A program made the translations under genes and the position numbers. Shown in pieces: positions 10,001-18,131 of a stretch of DNA of 64,000 nt. Source of the stretch: an uncultured Bacteroidota bacterium (GTDB lineage Bacteria; Bacteroidota; Bacteroidia; Bacteroidales; WCHB1-69); contig CADADB010000003.1 of the NCBI GenBank assembly GCA_902786595.1, forward strand, positions 21,206 to 85,205, read 5' to 3'. The notes beneath the pieces were generated by a model, which was given only the letters and a program-made list of their open reading frames with translations, did no database searches and was not told the DNA's origin. Position 1 is the first letter of the stretch. Each line of letters begins with the position of its first letter.

Positions 10001-10474
10001 ATCCTCTATGTGGACGGTTCACCGATGGATGAGGCATCTGGTAACCAGTCGTGGACTTATTTCTCCACGATGATTCCCGCCGGTTCGCACACGCTGATGT
10101 TCTCATACGAAAAGGACTACACCCAAGTGTCCGGCAGCGACTGCGTATGGATTGACAACGTGGAACTGCCTACTGTGGGCATCATGGTGATTGAAGATAT
10201 GACGGATAGCACCCAAGTTGGCATTGACGGTTATGAGCTGGCGCATGCCAAGGTCTATCCGAACCCGACCAGCGAATGGGTCACCATTGAAAGCGAGACT
10301 CCTGCACAGAAGATTATCCTGTTTGATCTTAATGGTCGCATGGTGAAGGCAGAGAATCTTGACGCCTCCAACCGCTATCAACTGAACATGAACGATGTGC
10401 CTTCCGGTTTCTACATGCTCCAGATAACTTTTGCGAATGGCCAGTCACAGAACCTTAAAATCATTAAGAGATAA
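7076..10474 (+). CDS. Gingipain-type C25 cysteine protease with T9SS sorting domain
   Basis: A secreted protease of 1132 residues. It has a signal peptide (residues 1-20, ending VWAQ), a propeptide-like region to about 220, and a caspase-like C25 catalytic domain (about 225-600). The catalytic dyad is readable as TAHGG (His438) and NCCVSGNF (Cys471, the second of two cysteines). Immunoglobulin-like domains follow. The C-terminus is a type IX secretion sorting domain (about 1058-1132, from KVYPNPTSEW to LKIIKR). It is probably exported to the surface or medium. Its stop overlaps the DUF1599 start by one base (TAATG), so the two are probably co-translated. Confidence 0.9.
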   Translation: MKKLLLWMVFLTLCPFVWAQSFQITQNSYQKVSISFTTGALSVENVSMPEGDFSAIALPDYGSSYVVGAPQLPQLCKLLQIPVCDSVVATVLNAQYQDYDAADLGVTNYVLPTQISAAKNGTVPPFVFDQTIYNTDAFYALPLVQVEKAGVKRDAVLANVYVSPVQYNPVTRKFRIFSQIDVEFTFVNANMAATSALQKFASPLFSLDPELVINKMQAERSEFHGAPVKYLIIGNNMFSANEDLAEFVAWKRRLGYLVEVYYTNDVSVGSTTTAIKNFIQGKYDAATLEDPAPTYLLFLGDREQFPAFSNQTGESHITDLYYATLSGNDFLPDCYYGRLSATNNQQLSNQLEKIMMYEQYSMPDPSYLGNAVLIAGTDPNWAPTHANGQVNYITNNYINTENPRYTNVMAHLYNCSSQAAQIRSEVSAGSGWTNYTAHGGDDCWADPEFTVSQVYQLQNTDKYGMMIGNCCVSGNFKISECFGEALLRAEKKGAMGYIGASNNTYWNEDFYWAVGYRSNVTANPSYMATAMGMYDKLFHTHNEDYSNWVSTIGGIMTGGNMAVQSTSSSSKQYYWEIYHCFGDPSVRIYLGVPSAMDVVASQAITTNTTSYEVHAAPYAYVALTSNGNLLVSAFADASGDVTFSFPTSLDPGEYELVVLGQNYIPYFQNVMVITPSGPYIVPTSVEVAENTIFKEGATVSMNLTLSNLGVSDATMVYAKLTPNTTVSMLQDSVYVGGLAMNSTGNYYNAFSFVMPASEDFVNLPFTLSIHWHDTTITRSVNVRVKLPNVKLDEYSTMVNHVHVQNYFAGDEVMFSFKEKNIGHAAVISGSVDLTCNYSGVSVLTDLHSIDGMLPNTTHTHTFYVKIADTMPQYAIVPLYYHIYYDNIHQIDTIYMLVGSDFESFESGGFDQFNWTMNNYPWIIDSQSYAGAYSARSAQNLPHNNKSRMSITVNLSSEAPLSYYRKVSSETNYDKFILYVDGSPMDEASGNQSWTYFSTMIPAGSHTLMFSYEKDYTQVSGSDCVWIDNVELPTVGIMVIEDMTDSTQVGIDGYELAHAKVYPNPTSEWVTIESETPAQKIILFDLNGRMVKAENLDASNRYQLNMNDVPSGFYMLQITFANGQSQNLKIIKR

Positions 10475-11031
10475 TGGCGAATACGGCGGAACAATATGAA
10501 GAAGTGATTGCCTATTGCCGGGAGGTTTTCTGCAACAAGGCGATAGATTACGGCACAGCATGGCGGATTTTGCGCCTGCCGTCGCTCACTGACCAGATCT
10601 ACATCAAGGCCAACCGCATTCGCAGCATTCAGGAAAAGGGCGAGGCGAAGGTGGCGGAGGGGATTATCCCGGAGTTCGTGGGCATCGTCAACTATTGCGT
10701 GATGGCCCTCATTCAGCTGGAGGTCGGCGTGGCTGGGTCTCAGGAGGAGGTGGATATGGATGTGAAGGCCGTGACCGCTCTTTACGATAAGTATATCCAT
10801 GCCGCCAAAGACCTGATGATGAACAAGAACCACGACTATGGTGAGGCCTGGCGGCAAATGCGCATCAGCTCCATCACCGACATCATCCTCATGAAAATCT
10901 ATCGCACCAAGTCCATCGAAGACCATCATGGTAACACTCTCGTCTCCGAAGGCCTTGATGCGAACTACTACGATATGATAAACTATTCCATGTTCTGCCT
11001 GATTCGATTAGTCCTTGAGAAGGAGAATTGA
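10474..11031 (+). CDS. DUF1599 protein
   Basis: A 185-residue cytosolic protein of the DUF1599 (nucleotide-modification-associated) family. It contains two tandem copies of one motif: KAIDYGTAWRILRLPSLTDQ near residues 22-41 and NHDYGEAWRQMRISSITD near 111-128. Each is followed by a basic stretch (ANRIRSIQEKG and IYRTKSIEDHHG) and a helix beginning VNYC or INYS. The repeated architecture is characteristic of the family; the biochemical role is not known to me. It overlaps the C25 protease stop by one base and is followed by the DoxX-like gene, the arrangement seen in many Bacteroidales. Confidence 0.85.
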   Translation: MANTAEQYEEVIAYCREVFCNKAIDYGTAWRILRLPSLTDQIYIKANRIRSIQEKGEAKVAEGIIPEFVGIVNYCVMALIQLEVGVAGSQEEVDMDVKAVTALYDKYIHAAKDLMMNKNHDYGEAWRQMRISSITDIILMKIYRTKSIEDHHGNTLVSEGLDANYYDMINYSMFCLIRLVLEKEN

Positions 11032-11085
11032 TCATCAAGAAACCATTATACATATAACGAAAATCGCAAATCGTAAATCGCAAAT

Positions 11086-12261
11086 ATGAGCAACAAAGAA
11101 CCTCTCTGGCTAAAAATAATCCGCATCCTGTTAGGGTGCTTGTTCCTGTTCTCCAGTTTCACGAAAGCCATTGACCCTGTGGGTTTCGGTGTGACAATGA
11201 ACGACTACTTCGTCTCTTTCCACATGGGCTTCCTGCACCCCTTGGCCCTGTTCGCGGCGGTGGTGGCCATCACCTGTGAGTTTGTCTTGGGTTGTATGCT
11301 GCTGTTCCGCGTCAAGGTGCAGTGGGCTGCCTGGGGCTATCTCATCTTCATGACCTTCTTTTTCTTCCTGACGATGTGGCTGGCTATCGCCGAATATCTT
11401 GAGGTGAAAGGCATCCATTATTTCGGGGTCGTGAAAGATTGTGGCTGTTTCGGTGACGTGATCGAAATGTCCAACAAGGCCACTTTCCTGAAGAATGTGG
11501 GTTTCATCATCCCTACACTCATTGTGTTCTTCAACCGCAAGAAAATTAAGGATTGCCGCCTGACAGAACTTGGACAATGGCTCTGTGTCGCGTTGTTCGC
11601 GGCCGTCGCAGTATGCTTCCAGCTCTATGTCATCCATCATCTGCCGTTTATTGGCAAGAGCGACTGGAAGAAAGGCAAAGATGTCTCGGTGTTCGTGGCA
11701 CAGCCCGCGCAGAAGGATGTAGTGTTCGTCTATAAGAACAACGCTACCGGCGAGGAAGTGACCCTCACGCAGGACGAGTTAATGGAACAGGACGAGGCAT
11801 TTTACGAGAATAACGAATATGTCTCCCGCGAGGACAAGGTGATCAAAGAGGCCGTTCCTGCCAAGATTGACGGATTCAATATGCTTGACGAGAACGGCGC
11901 CGACCACGCACCGGACTATTTTGCCAGCGATAAAGAGAGCGATACCTATATTTTATATGTACACGATCTTAACGAGGCCAATGAGAAAGGTATGGCCAAA
12001 GCCATGAAACTTGCCAAGGTCTGCATGGATGAAGGCATTGATTTCGTGGCCATAACCAACTCTTCCGAAGAAGAAATCGCAGCGTTCGTGAAAAAGTACG
12101 GCATAGAGTTTCCGGTCTATAACAACCCCATTGATCCCGTCCACGGCCCGTTCATGGTCCGTGACGCCATGCGATCCAATCCCGGCATCATGCTCATTAA
12201 CAAGGGAATTGTGGTGGACAAATGGGCTTGGCGTGACTTCCCTGAGAGAATTGATAATTGA
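11086..12261 (+). CDS. DoxX/MauE-like membrane protein with thioredoxin-like C-terminus
   Basis: A 391-residue inner-membrane protein of the BT_3928 type. Four membrane helices in residues 1-185 form a DoxX/MauE-like bundle with the motif KDCGCFGDVIEM after helix three, a likely redox cysteine pair. A C-terminal soluble domain (about 260-391) resembles a thioredoxin fold without a CxxC motif: its strands YILYVHDL and DFVAITNSSEEE are followed by GIMLINKGIVVDKW. It follows DUF1599 by 54 bases and is probably in the same operon. The role is unproven; the layout suggests an envelope redox function. Confidence 0.75.
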   Translation: MSNKEPLWLKIIRILLGCLFLFSSFTKAIDPVGFGVTMNDYFVSFHMGFLHPLALFAAVVAITCEFVLGCMLLFRVKVQWAAWGYLIFMTFFFFLTMWLAIAEYLEVKGIHYFGVVKDCGCFGDVIEMSNKATFLKNVGFIIPTLIVFFNRKKIKDCRLTELGQWLCVALFAAVAVCFQLYVIHHLPFIGKSDWKKGKDVSVFVAQPAQKDVVFVYKNNATGEEVTLTQDELMEQDEAFYENNEYVSREDKVIKEAVPAKIDGFNMLDENGADHAPDYFASDKESDTYILYVHDLNEANEKGMAKAMKLAKVCMDEGIDFVAITNSSEEEIAAFVKKYGIEFPVYNNPIDPVHGPFMVRDAMRSNPGIMLINKGIVVDKWAWRDFPERIDN

Positions 12262-12315
12262 TAATGGATAATGGATAATGGATAATTGATAATGGATAAT
12301 GGATAATTGATAATT
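12250..12315. repeat. GATAATGGATAATTG tandem repeat
   Basis: About nine degenerate 7-8 base units (GATAATG or GATAATT) lie directly after the DoxX-like gene. A TCATCGTA run at 12358-12396 completes the gap to prmC. I see no gene in this 135-base spacer. Confidence 0.7.
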
Positions 12316-12396
12316 GTTGGGGTAGTACATTTTCTCCCTCAAACATCGTATTCATCTTCTCATCCTCCATCATCGTATCATCGTATCATCGTCTAA

Positions 12397-13260
12397 ATGT
12401 CATCAATTAAAGAGATAACAACATCCATCCGAAACGCATTGCAGCCGCTTTACGACGAACGTGAGGCGGCTGCAATCGCCTATCTGTATATGCAGCATAA
12501 GTTTGAGATGCAGCGTTATGAGTTGGTGCTACGGGGTCACGAGGAGGTGGAGCCCATTAAAATGGTTGAGATAGAACAAGAACTGGAGAAATTGGCGCTG
12601 GGCTGTCCGGTGCAATATGTGCTGGGCGAAACGGAGTTCTATGGATTGCCGTTTAAGGTGAATCCTGCGGTGCTGATTCCGCGTCAAGAGACCGAGGAAC
12701 TGGTGCAGATGATTGCGCAGCGGTATAAAGGTCGGAACGCGAAAATCTGGGATATAGGTACAGGTAGCGGCTGCATCGCGGTCTCGTTGGCGAAACATCT
12801 GCCAAATGCGCAAATCTTTGCTTCCGATGTCTCCGATGCGGCTTTGGCAGTGGCTCGCCGGAATACAGAGCTTAACAACGTGAATGTATCGTTTGCCTGC
12901 CATGACATGCGAGATGCGGAACACTTGCCTTTCGAAGGAGTGCGATTTGACGTTATCGTCAGCAATCCGCCGTACATTCCCGCCTCCGACCGCGTCACAA
13001 TGCACCGCAATGTAACGGATTACGAACCGTCTTTGGCCCTTTTTGTCCCTGATGATGACAAGCTATGGTGCTATAAAGCGGTCGCCCATATAGGAAAGTG
13101 TGTGCTGAACCCTGGGGGCCGGATCTATGTGGAAACTTACCACGACTTCCATGAAGAGATTGAGAAAATCTTTCAACAGCATGGTATGCGGGAACTCCAA
13201 TCTATAAAAGATTTGAACGGGAATTTACGCTTTGTCAGCGCAGTGTCAAATGATGAATAG
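12397..13260 (+). CDS. prmC: Peptide chain release factor N5-glutamine methyltransferase
   Basis: SAM-dependent methyltransferase of 287 residues that methylates the GGQ glutamine of release factors 1 and 2. It has an N-terminal helical domain (residues 1-95), the SAM-binding motif IWDIGTGSGCIAVSLA (about 124-139) and the substrate-binding signature SNPPYIP (about 188-194), which is diagnostic for PrmC. The length is typical. A tandem-repeat spacer separates it from the DoxX-like gene, and it converges on the TonB receptor gene. Confidence 0.94.
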   Translation: MSSIKEITTSIRNALQPLYDEREAAAIAYLYMQHKFEMQRYELVLRGHEEVEPIKMVEIEQELEKLALGCPVQYVLGETEFYGLPFKVNPAVLIPRQETEELVQMIAQRYKGRNAKIWDIGTGSGCIAVSLAKHLPNAQIFASDVSDAALAVARRNTELNNVNVSFACHDMRDAEHLPFEGVRFDVIVSNPPYIPASDRVTMHRNVTDYEPSLALFVPDDDKLWCYKAVAHIGKCVLNPGGRIYVETYHDFHEEIEKIFQQHGMRELQSIKDLNGNLRFVSAVSNDE

Positions 13261-13275
13261 AACACCTCCTTTTTT

Positions 13276-13306
<31 letters not shown>

Positions 13307-13308
13307 TA

Positions 13309-15801
13309 TCAAAACTCCACCATGAACTTCACGTTGATCAATCTGCCCGTGAGGTAAGTGGGAATCGGGCGCTGGAAGTTGTAGATGTCGGTGACCCACA
13401 TGTAGGACGACACATTGTTGATGCCCAGCAGATTGAAGACCTCCACATAGATACCTGCATTGCGGATGCTGCGCACGAAAGCGGATTTGTGCTTCATGCG
13501 GTCGCGGCTTTGCTCCAGAATCATGAACGAAAGCCCTAAATCGACACGGCGATACCATGTGGTACGGAATTTGCGCATGGCGGGTTCCGCTTTTGGCGGG
13601 CCGTATGGTAGTCCGCTGCTGAAGACAAAGTTCAGGTGCACGCGGAACTGCGGGAATCCAGGGATGTGGTCCTGGAAAAAGAGGTTAAAAGAGACTCTTT
13701 GGTCGGTGGGACGCGGGATATAACCCATCTCTACCGTGTTGCCGCTGGCATCCGTCGTGTAGTCGCCGATTACGTCTTCCATCGTGTTCATGATGGAAAC
13801 CGCGAACCAAGACTCCAAGCCGCGAACGAACTCGCCGCTGATGCGCATGTCAAGTCCCGTGGCATAACCTTTCGCGTTGTTCTCGCCGTTGTAGATGATC
13901 TGCACGTTGTTGACGTTGTAAGTGATTAAGCGGTCGAGGTATTTGTAGTAGGCCTCCGCTGTGAATTTGAACGGTCTGCGCCACAGATTGAAACGATACT
14001 CGCTCCCGGCAACCACCTGCGCGGAACGCTGCGAACGGATGTTGGGGTTGAGGGTACCGTCGGGGTATCGCATCTCGCGGTAAAATGCCGGCTGGTAGTA
14101 TAATCCCGTGCGCAGACTGAACTGCCAGTCTTGTTTCCAACGCGGTTTGTAAAGAAACGCTAAACGCGGCGACACAGTGAATTCTTTCGTGTTGTAGGTC
14201 CAGAAATGGTAACGAAGGCCGCCGGTGAGCGTGAAGCGGTTCAAGCTGTCACCATCGATTCTCCAGGTGTCTTGGATGAAGCCCGTGAAACGCCAAGTGT
14301 TAAGGTCGTTATTTGAAACCAAGTAGTTGTTTTCCCCGAAGTCGAGCACCCGGGCGGAATCTCCAGGCACAACAATCTCGCCTGGTGTGGTGGGAATCAT
14401 CGGGAGAGTGTATCCGGAAGAATCAATCATTGTCCACTCTTTGATATGGTCGCGGATGTATTCGTTCTGCGCTTTCACGCCCCATTCGAGGGTGTTGTGG
14501 TGAGGGAGGTGGTGAATACCTTGCAGATCGGCGGCACTTACCACGGAGGTCAGGTGATTGCGTGCATGTTCCAGATAGCTGCCGTAGCCCAACATGTCGC
14601 CGACCTCCACGTTGCCGTCGCCCCCGAACCGAATGTCGTTGAGCCAGTACTGCGCTAAAATGTCGTAGGTTTCACTCTCCTTGGCATAATAAGAGGAGAG
14701 AATCAGACGGATGATGTTGTTCTGGTTGGGTTGGAACCGGAAGGTGAGTCCGCCCATGTAGTTTTGGTAGCGATCTACCTCCTGCCCTTCGTAGAAGGCA
14801 CGCAACTTCATCGCTTGTTCAACGGAACCGAAGTTCTTGTTTACGCTGTCGGGTTGGAAAAGGTAATAGTTGCGCGACAGGTTGCCAAGCAGACTGATAC
14901 TGAATTTCGGGGTCAGCTTCCAGTTGAACAGAAACTGGGTGTCGAAGAAACGGGGTTTGTAGTTGCCGGACGTTTCCAGAGATTTTAGCAGATATGTGTT
15001 TGCTTTGAAGCGTAGTCCGATGAGAAAGGAGAATTTGTCGGTCTTGCCTTCCGCGTGGGCAGTGGCGCCTAACAAACTGGCAGACACTGAACCGCCGAAG
15101 CGCGTCGGTTCTTTGTAGGTGACATCCAGAACGGAGGACATCTTGTCGCCGTATTTCGCGTCAAAGCCACCTGCCGAGAACACCACGTTGCCGGTTAGGT
15201 CGCTGTTGATGAAGCTGAGACCCTCTTGTTGGGCGTTGCGAACAAGAAAAGGTCTGTAAATTTGGATGCCGTTTACGAAGATAAGGTTTTCGTCGAAGTT
15301 GCCGCCGCGCACGTTGTACTGTGAACTAAGCTCGTTGCTCGACGAGGTGCCGGGCAGCATTTTGATGAGCGACTCCATTCCGCCGGTGGGCGAGGGGAGT
15401 TGAAAGGTGAGTTTGGGATTTACCTGAACGTATCCTAAAGCATTCTTTTCACTCTGGATGACCACCTCTTCCACAATGTCGCCTGTAATATGCAGAATTA
15501 CCTCTACGTTAGCGGTTTCCTTGTTTTTCAGATGGAAAGGAAGCACGGTGTCTTTGCAGCATAGGGATTGGATGTGCAGCCGGATGTCGCGGTTTGAGGG
15601 AACGGAAATGCTGAACTGTCCATGCACGTTGCTGATGGTCTGTTGGTCGAAGTCGGTGCCTCGGATAACCGCGTTTTCAATCGGCTCCCCCAAGTCATCG
15701 TAGATAACACCTTTGACAACAGCACTTTGAGCTAAACAAGATGCTGTACAGAAACACAGTAGTAGAATCAGTAATATGTTCTGCCTTATATTGTCAAACA
15801 T
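13309..15801 (-). CDS. TonB-dependent receptor
   Basis: An 830-residue outer-membrane active transporter. The signal peptide (residues 1-24, ending CLAQ) is followed by a carboxypeptidase-regulatory-like domain (about 27-110), a plug domain (about 125-230, with the conserved YNVRGGNFDENLIFVNGIQIY region) and a large beta-barrel ending in an aromatic strand, INVKFMVEF. No SusD partner is adjacent, so it is not a standard polysaccharide-utilisation pair; the ligand could be a metal complex, cofactor or peptide. It stands alone on the minus strand, convergent with prmC. Confidence 0.88.
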   Translation of the reverse strand: MFDNIRQNILLILLLCFCTASCLAQSAVVKGVIYDDLGEPIENAVIRGTDFDQQTISNVHGQFSISVPSNRDIRLHIQSLCCKDTVLPFHLKNKETANVEVILHITGDIVEEVVIQSEKNALGYVQVNPKLTFQLPSPTGGMESLIKMLPGTSSSNELSSQYNVRGGNFDENLIFVNGIQIYRPFLVRNAQQEGLSFINSDLTGNVVFSAGGFDAKYGDKMSSVLDVTYKEPTRFGGSVSASLLGATAHAEGKTDKFSFLIGLRFKANTYLLKSLETSGNYKPRFFDTQFLFNWKLTPKFSISLLGNLSRNYYLFQPDSVNKNFGSVEQAMKLRAFYEGQEVDRYQNYMGGLTFRFQPNQNNIIRLILSSYYAKESETYDILAQYWLNDIRFGGDGNVEVGDMLGYGSYLEHARNHLTSVVSAADLQGIHHLPHHNTLEWGVKAQNEYIRDHIKEWTMIDSSGYTLPMIPTTPGEIVVPGDSARVLDFGENNYLVSNNDLNTWRFTGFIQDTWRIDGDSLNRFTLTGGLRYHFWTYNTKEFTVSPRLAFLYKPRWKQDWQFSLRTGLYYQPAFYREMRYPDGTLNPNIRSQRSAQVVAGSEYRFNLWRRPFKFTAEAYYKYLDRLITYNVNNVQIIYNGENNAKGYATGLDMRISGEFVRGLESWFAVSIMNTMEDVIGDYTTDASGNTVEMGYIPRPTDQRVSFNLFFQDHIPGFPQFRVHLNFVFSSGLPYGPPKAEPAMRKFRTTWYRRVDLGLSFMILEQSRDRMKHKSAFVRSIRNAGIYVEVFNLLGINNVSSYMWVTDIYNFQRPIPTYLTGRLINVKFMVEF

Positions 15802-15841
15802 AGATATACATTACGTATATATGTCTTTTTTATTGTGTTTA

Positions 15842-15874
15842 ACAAAAAAAAACTGCTGTGTGGAAACAGCAGTC
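15842..15874 (-). terminator. Rho-independent terminator after rpmB
   Basis: On the minus strand an ACTGCTGT...ACAGCAGT stem with a short loop is followed by a run of nine T residues, 28 bases after the rpmB stop. This is a canonical intrinsic terminator. Confidence 0.85.
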
Positions 15875-15901
15875 CTTTTTCTCTTGTCAGCAGTGAAAAG
15901 A

Positions 15902-16135
15902 TTATAAGATACCTTTTTCGCTGGCTTCAATCAGACATTGATAGATGCCTTTCTTGTTGATGTTACGCATACCATGTGCGGAAACCTTGAGGTAAATCCA
16001 CTCGTCAAGTTCAGGAACATAGAACTTTTTGGTATGCAGATTGGGGTTGAATTTCCGTTTCGTTTTGATATTGGAGTGAGAAACATTATTACCCACAATC
16101 GCTTTTTTCCCAGTAATTTCGCAAACTCTTGACAT
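15902..16135 (-). CDS. rpmB: 50S ribosomal protein L28
   Basis: A 77-residue ribosomal protein with the L28 opening [21 protein letters not shown] and the segment [17 protein letters not shown], followed by a C-terminal [13 protein letters not shown]. Length and sequence are typical of bacterial bL28. It has its own promoter (16183-16191) and a strong terminator downstream, so it is a single-gene unit here. Confidence 0.95.
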   Translation of the reverse strand: MSRVCEITGKKAIVGNNVSHSNIKTKRKFNPNLHTKKFYVPELDEWIYLKVSAHGMRNINKKGIYQCLIEASEKGIL

Positions 16136-16182
16136 TGTTATCTTCTTTTATTTGTTATATTTACACTTTGAATTTTCGAGCG

Positions 16183-16191
16183 GCAAAAATA
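16183..16191 (-). promoter_or_regulatory. Bacteroidales -7 element before rpmB
   Basis: TATTTTTGC on the minus strand, 48 bases before the rpmB start; exact match to TAnnTTTGC. Confidence 0.65.
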
Positions 16192-16258
16192 CACTTTTTT
16201 TCAATACGCTTGGCCGCTCAATAAATTTTTTTTAACAGACAAAAGCTAATATCTGAAA

Positions 16259-18109
16259 CTACTCCACAGACACCGACTTTGCCAGATTCCTCGGCTTGTC
16301 AACATCGCAGTCGCGGATGACGGCCACGTGGTAAGCCAACAACTGTAACGGGACGGAGGCCACCAGCGGAGTGAGCAATTCCTCGGTTTTGGGGATTTCG
16401 ATGCAGAATTTCGACATCTTCTTCACCGCCGTGTCCCCTTCGGTGACCACGGAGATGATGGTGCCCTTGCGGGCAATGATCTCCTGCACATTGCTGACAA
16501 CCTTGTCGTATGTCCCCTGCTCGGTGGCAATCACGATGACGGGCATCGTGGTATCTACCAATGCGATAGGGCCGTGCTTGATCTCAGCGGCAGGGTATCC
16601 TTCCGCATGGATGTAAGAAATCTCCTTCAATTTGAGGGCGCCTTCCAAAGCTACAGGGTAGTTCACGCCTCGGCCCAGGAAAAGGGCGTTGGGTTTCGTG
16701 GCCACATATTGGGCGATGCGCTGGATATGCTGTTCTTGCTCCAACACCTGGCTGATTTTATCGGGAATGGATTCCAAGTCGCTGATCAACTGATGGTATT
16801 GTGATTTGGAGATGGTTCCCTTTTTGCTTGCCAAGCTCAAAGCCATAAGGGACAGCACAGTCACTTGCGCTGTGAAGGCCTTGGTGGATGCCACACCGAT
16901 TTCAGGACCCGCATGGGTGTAGGAACCGGCCATGGTTTCGCGCGCCAGGGTGGATCCCACCACGTTGCAGATGCCGATTACCGTGGCACCGTGTTTCTTT
17001 CCGATTTCCACGGCGGCAAGGGTATCTGCGGTCTCTCCGGACTGTGAAATGGCAATCAGCACGTCATCTTCGTGGATGATCGGGTTACGGTAACGGAATT
17101 CAGAGGCATATTCCACCTCCACAGGTACGCGTACCAAGCTTTCGAAGATGTATTCCGCCACTAAGCCGGCATGCCATGAGGTTCCGCACGCCACAATGAT
17201 GAAACGCTTGGCATTCAGCATTTTCTGCTCATATTCAATAATGCCGCCCAAGGAGACCACATCTTTTTTCAGGTTGATGCGCCCGCGCATACTGTCGCGA
17301 ACCGCCTTGGGTTGTTCGAAAATCTCTTTCAGCATGAAAGTGTCGAAACCGCCCTTCTCCAACTGTTCCAAAGTGAGCTCCAGCTTGTGGAAGGAAGGAC
17401 GCTTAAGCAGATGCTTGTCGTCGTTGATGTTCTTGATCTTGATGGGCTGACCCAGTTGTAAAACACCCACATCGCCATCTTCCAAATAGACCACGTCTTG
17501 AGTGAACTCAACGATGGGGGCACCGTCAGAGGCGACGAAGAATTCGTTGCCTTCCATGCCGATGAGAAGAGGGCTTCCTTTTTTTGCGACGATTAACTGA
17601 TCCGGTTTTTCAACAGAAAGGATAGCCAAAGCGTAGGTGCCCTCTACCATGCTGAGCGCCAGCATCACGGCGTCGGGCAGGGATAACTGCTCTTTTTCCT
17701 GTACACGTCGTATCAGGTGAACGAGTACCTCTGTGTCGGTTTCACTCTTGAAAACGACCCCTTCCGCTAAGAGACCCTTCTTAAGACTGAGATAATTCTC
17801 GATAATTCCGTTGTGTATCAGTGCGATTGACCCGTCTTCAGAAACGTGGGGATGGGCATTTTCCTCGCTTGGCTCGCCGTGGGTGGCCCAGCGTGTGTGG
17901 GCTATTCCGGCATGCCCATGCTTGTCTTTGGAAGCGCAGTAAGTGTCCAATTCATCCACACGTCCTTTTTTCTTGTACATTGTGATGTGATCCTCTTGCA
18001 TCAGGGCCACTCCCGCGCTGTCGTAGCCGCGGTATTCCAATTTACGCAAGCCATCAATAAGGATGGAATATGCATCTCTGTTTCCTAAATATGCTACTAT
18101 TCCGCACAT
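16259..18109 (-). CDS. glmS: Glutamine--fructose-6-phosphate aminotransferase
   Basis: GlmS, 616 residues, makes glucosamine-6-phosphate for peptidoglycan and lipopolysaccharide. The N-terminal glutaminase domain begins with the catalytic Cys2 (MCGIVAYLGNRDAY). Two SIS sugar-isomerase domains follow (about 290-430 and 460-605), with CGTSWHAG, SQSGETADT and the C-terminal RDCDVDKPRNLAKSVSVE. All landmarks of an active enzyme are present. It follows the DUF4270 gene by 22 bases on the same strand, so it is likely the last gene of that operon. Confidence 0.97.
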   Translation of the reverse strand: MCGIVAYLGNRDAYSILIDGLRKLEYRGYDSAGVALMQEDHITMYKKKGRVDELDTYCASKDKHGHAGIAHTRWATHGEPSEENAHPHVSEDGSIALIHNGIIENYLSLKKGLLAEGVVFKSETDTEVLVHLIRRVQEKEQLSLPDAVMLALSMVEGTYALAILSVEKPDQLIVAKKGSPLLIGMEGNEFFVASDGAPIVEFTQDVVYLEDGDVGVLQLGQPIKIKNINDDKHLLKRPSFHKLELTLEQLEKGGFDTFMLKEIFEQPKAVRDSMRGRINLKKDVVSLGGIIEYEQKMLNAKRFIIVACGTSWHAGLVAEYIFESLVRVPVEVEYASEFRYRNPIIHEDDVLIAISQSGETADTLAAVEIGKKHGATVIGICNVVGSTLARETMAGSYTHAGPEIGVASTKAFTAQVTVLSLMALSLASKKGTISKSQYHQLISDLESIPDKISQVLEQEQHIQRIAQYVATKPNALFLGRGVNYPVALEGALKLKEISYIHAEGYPAAEIKHGPIALVDTTMPVIVIATEQGTYDKVVSNVQEIIARKGTIISVVTEGDTAVKKMSKFCIEIPKTEELLTPLVASVPLQLLAYHVAVIRDCDVDKPRNLAKSVSVE

Positions 18110-18131
18110 AATGAAAAGATTAGTTGGTTAA

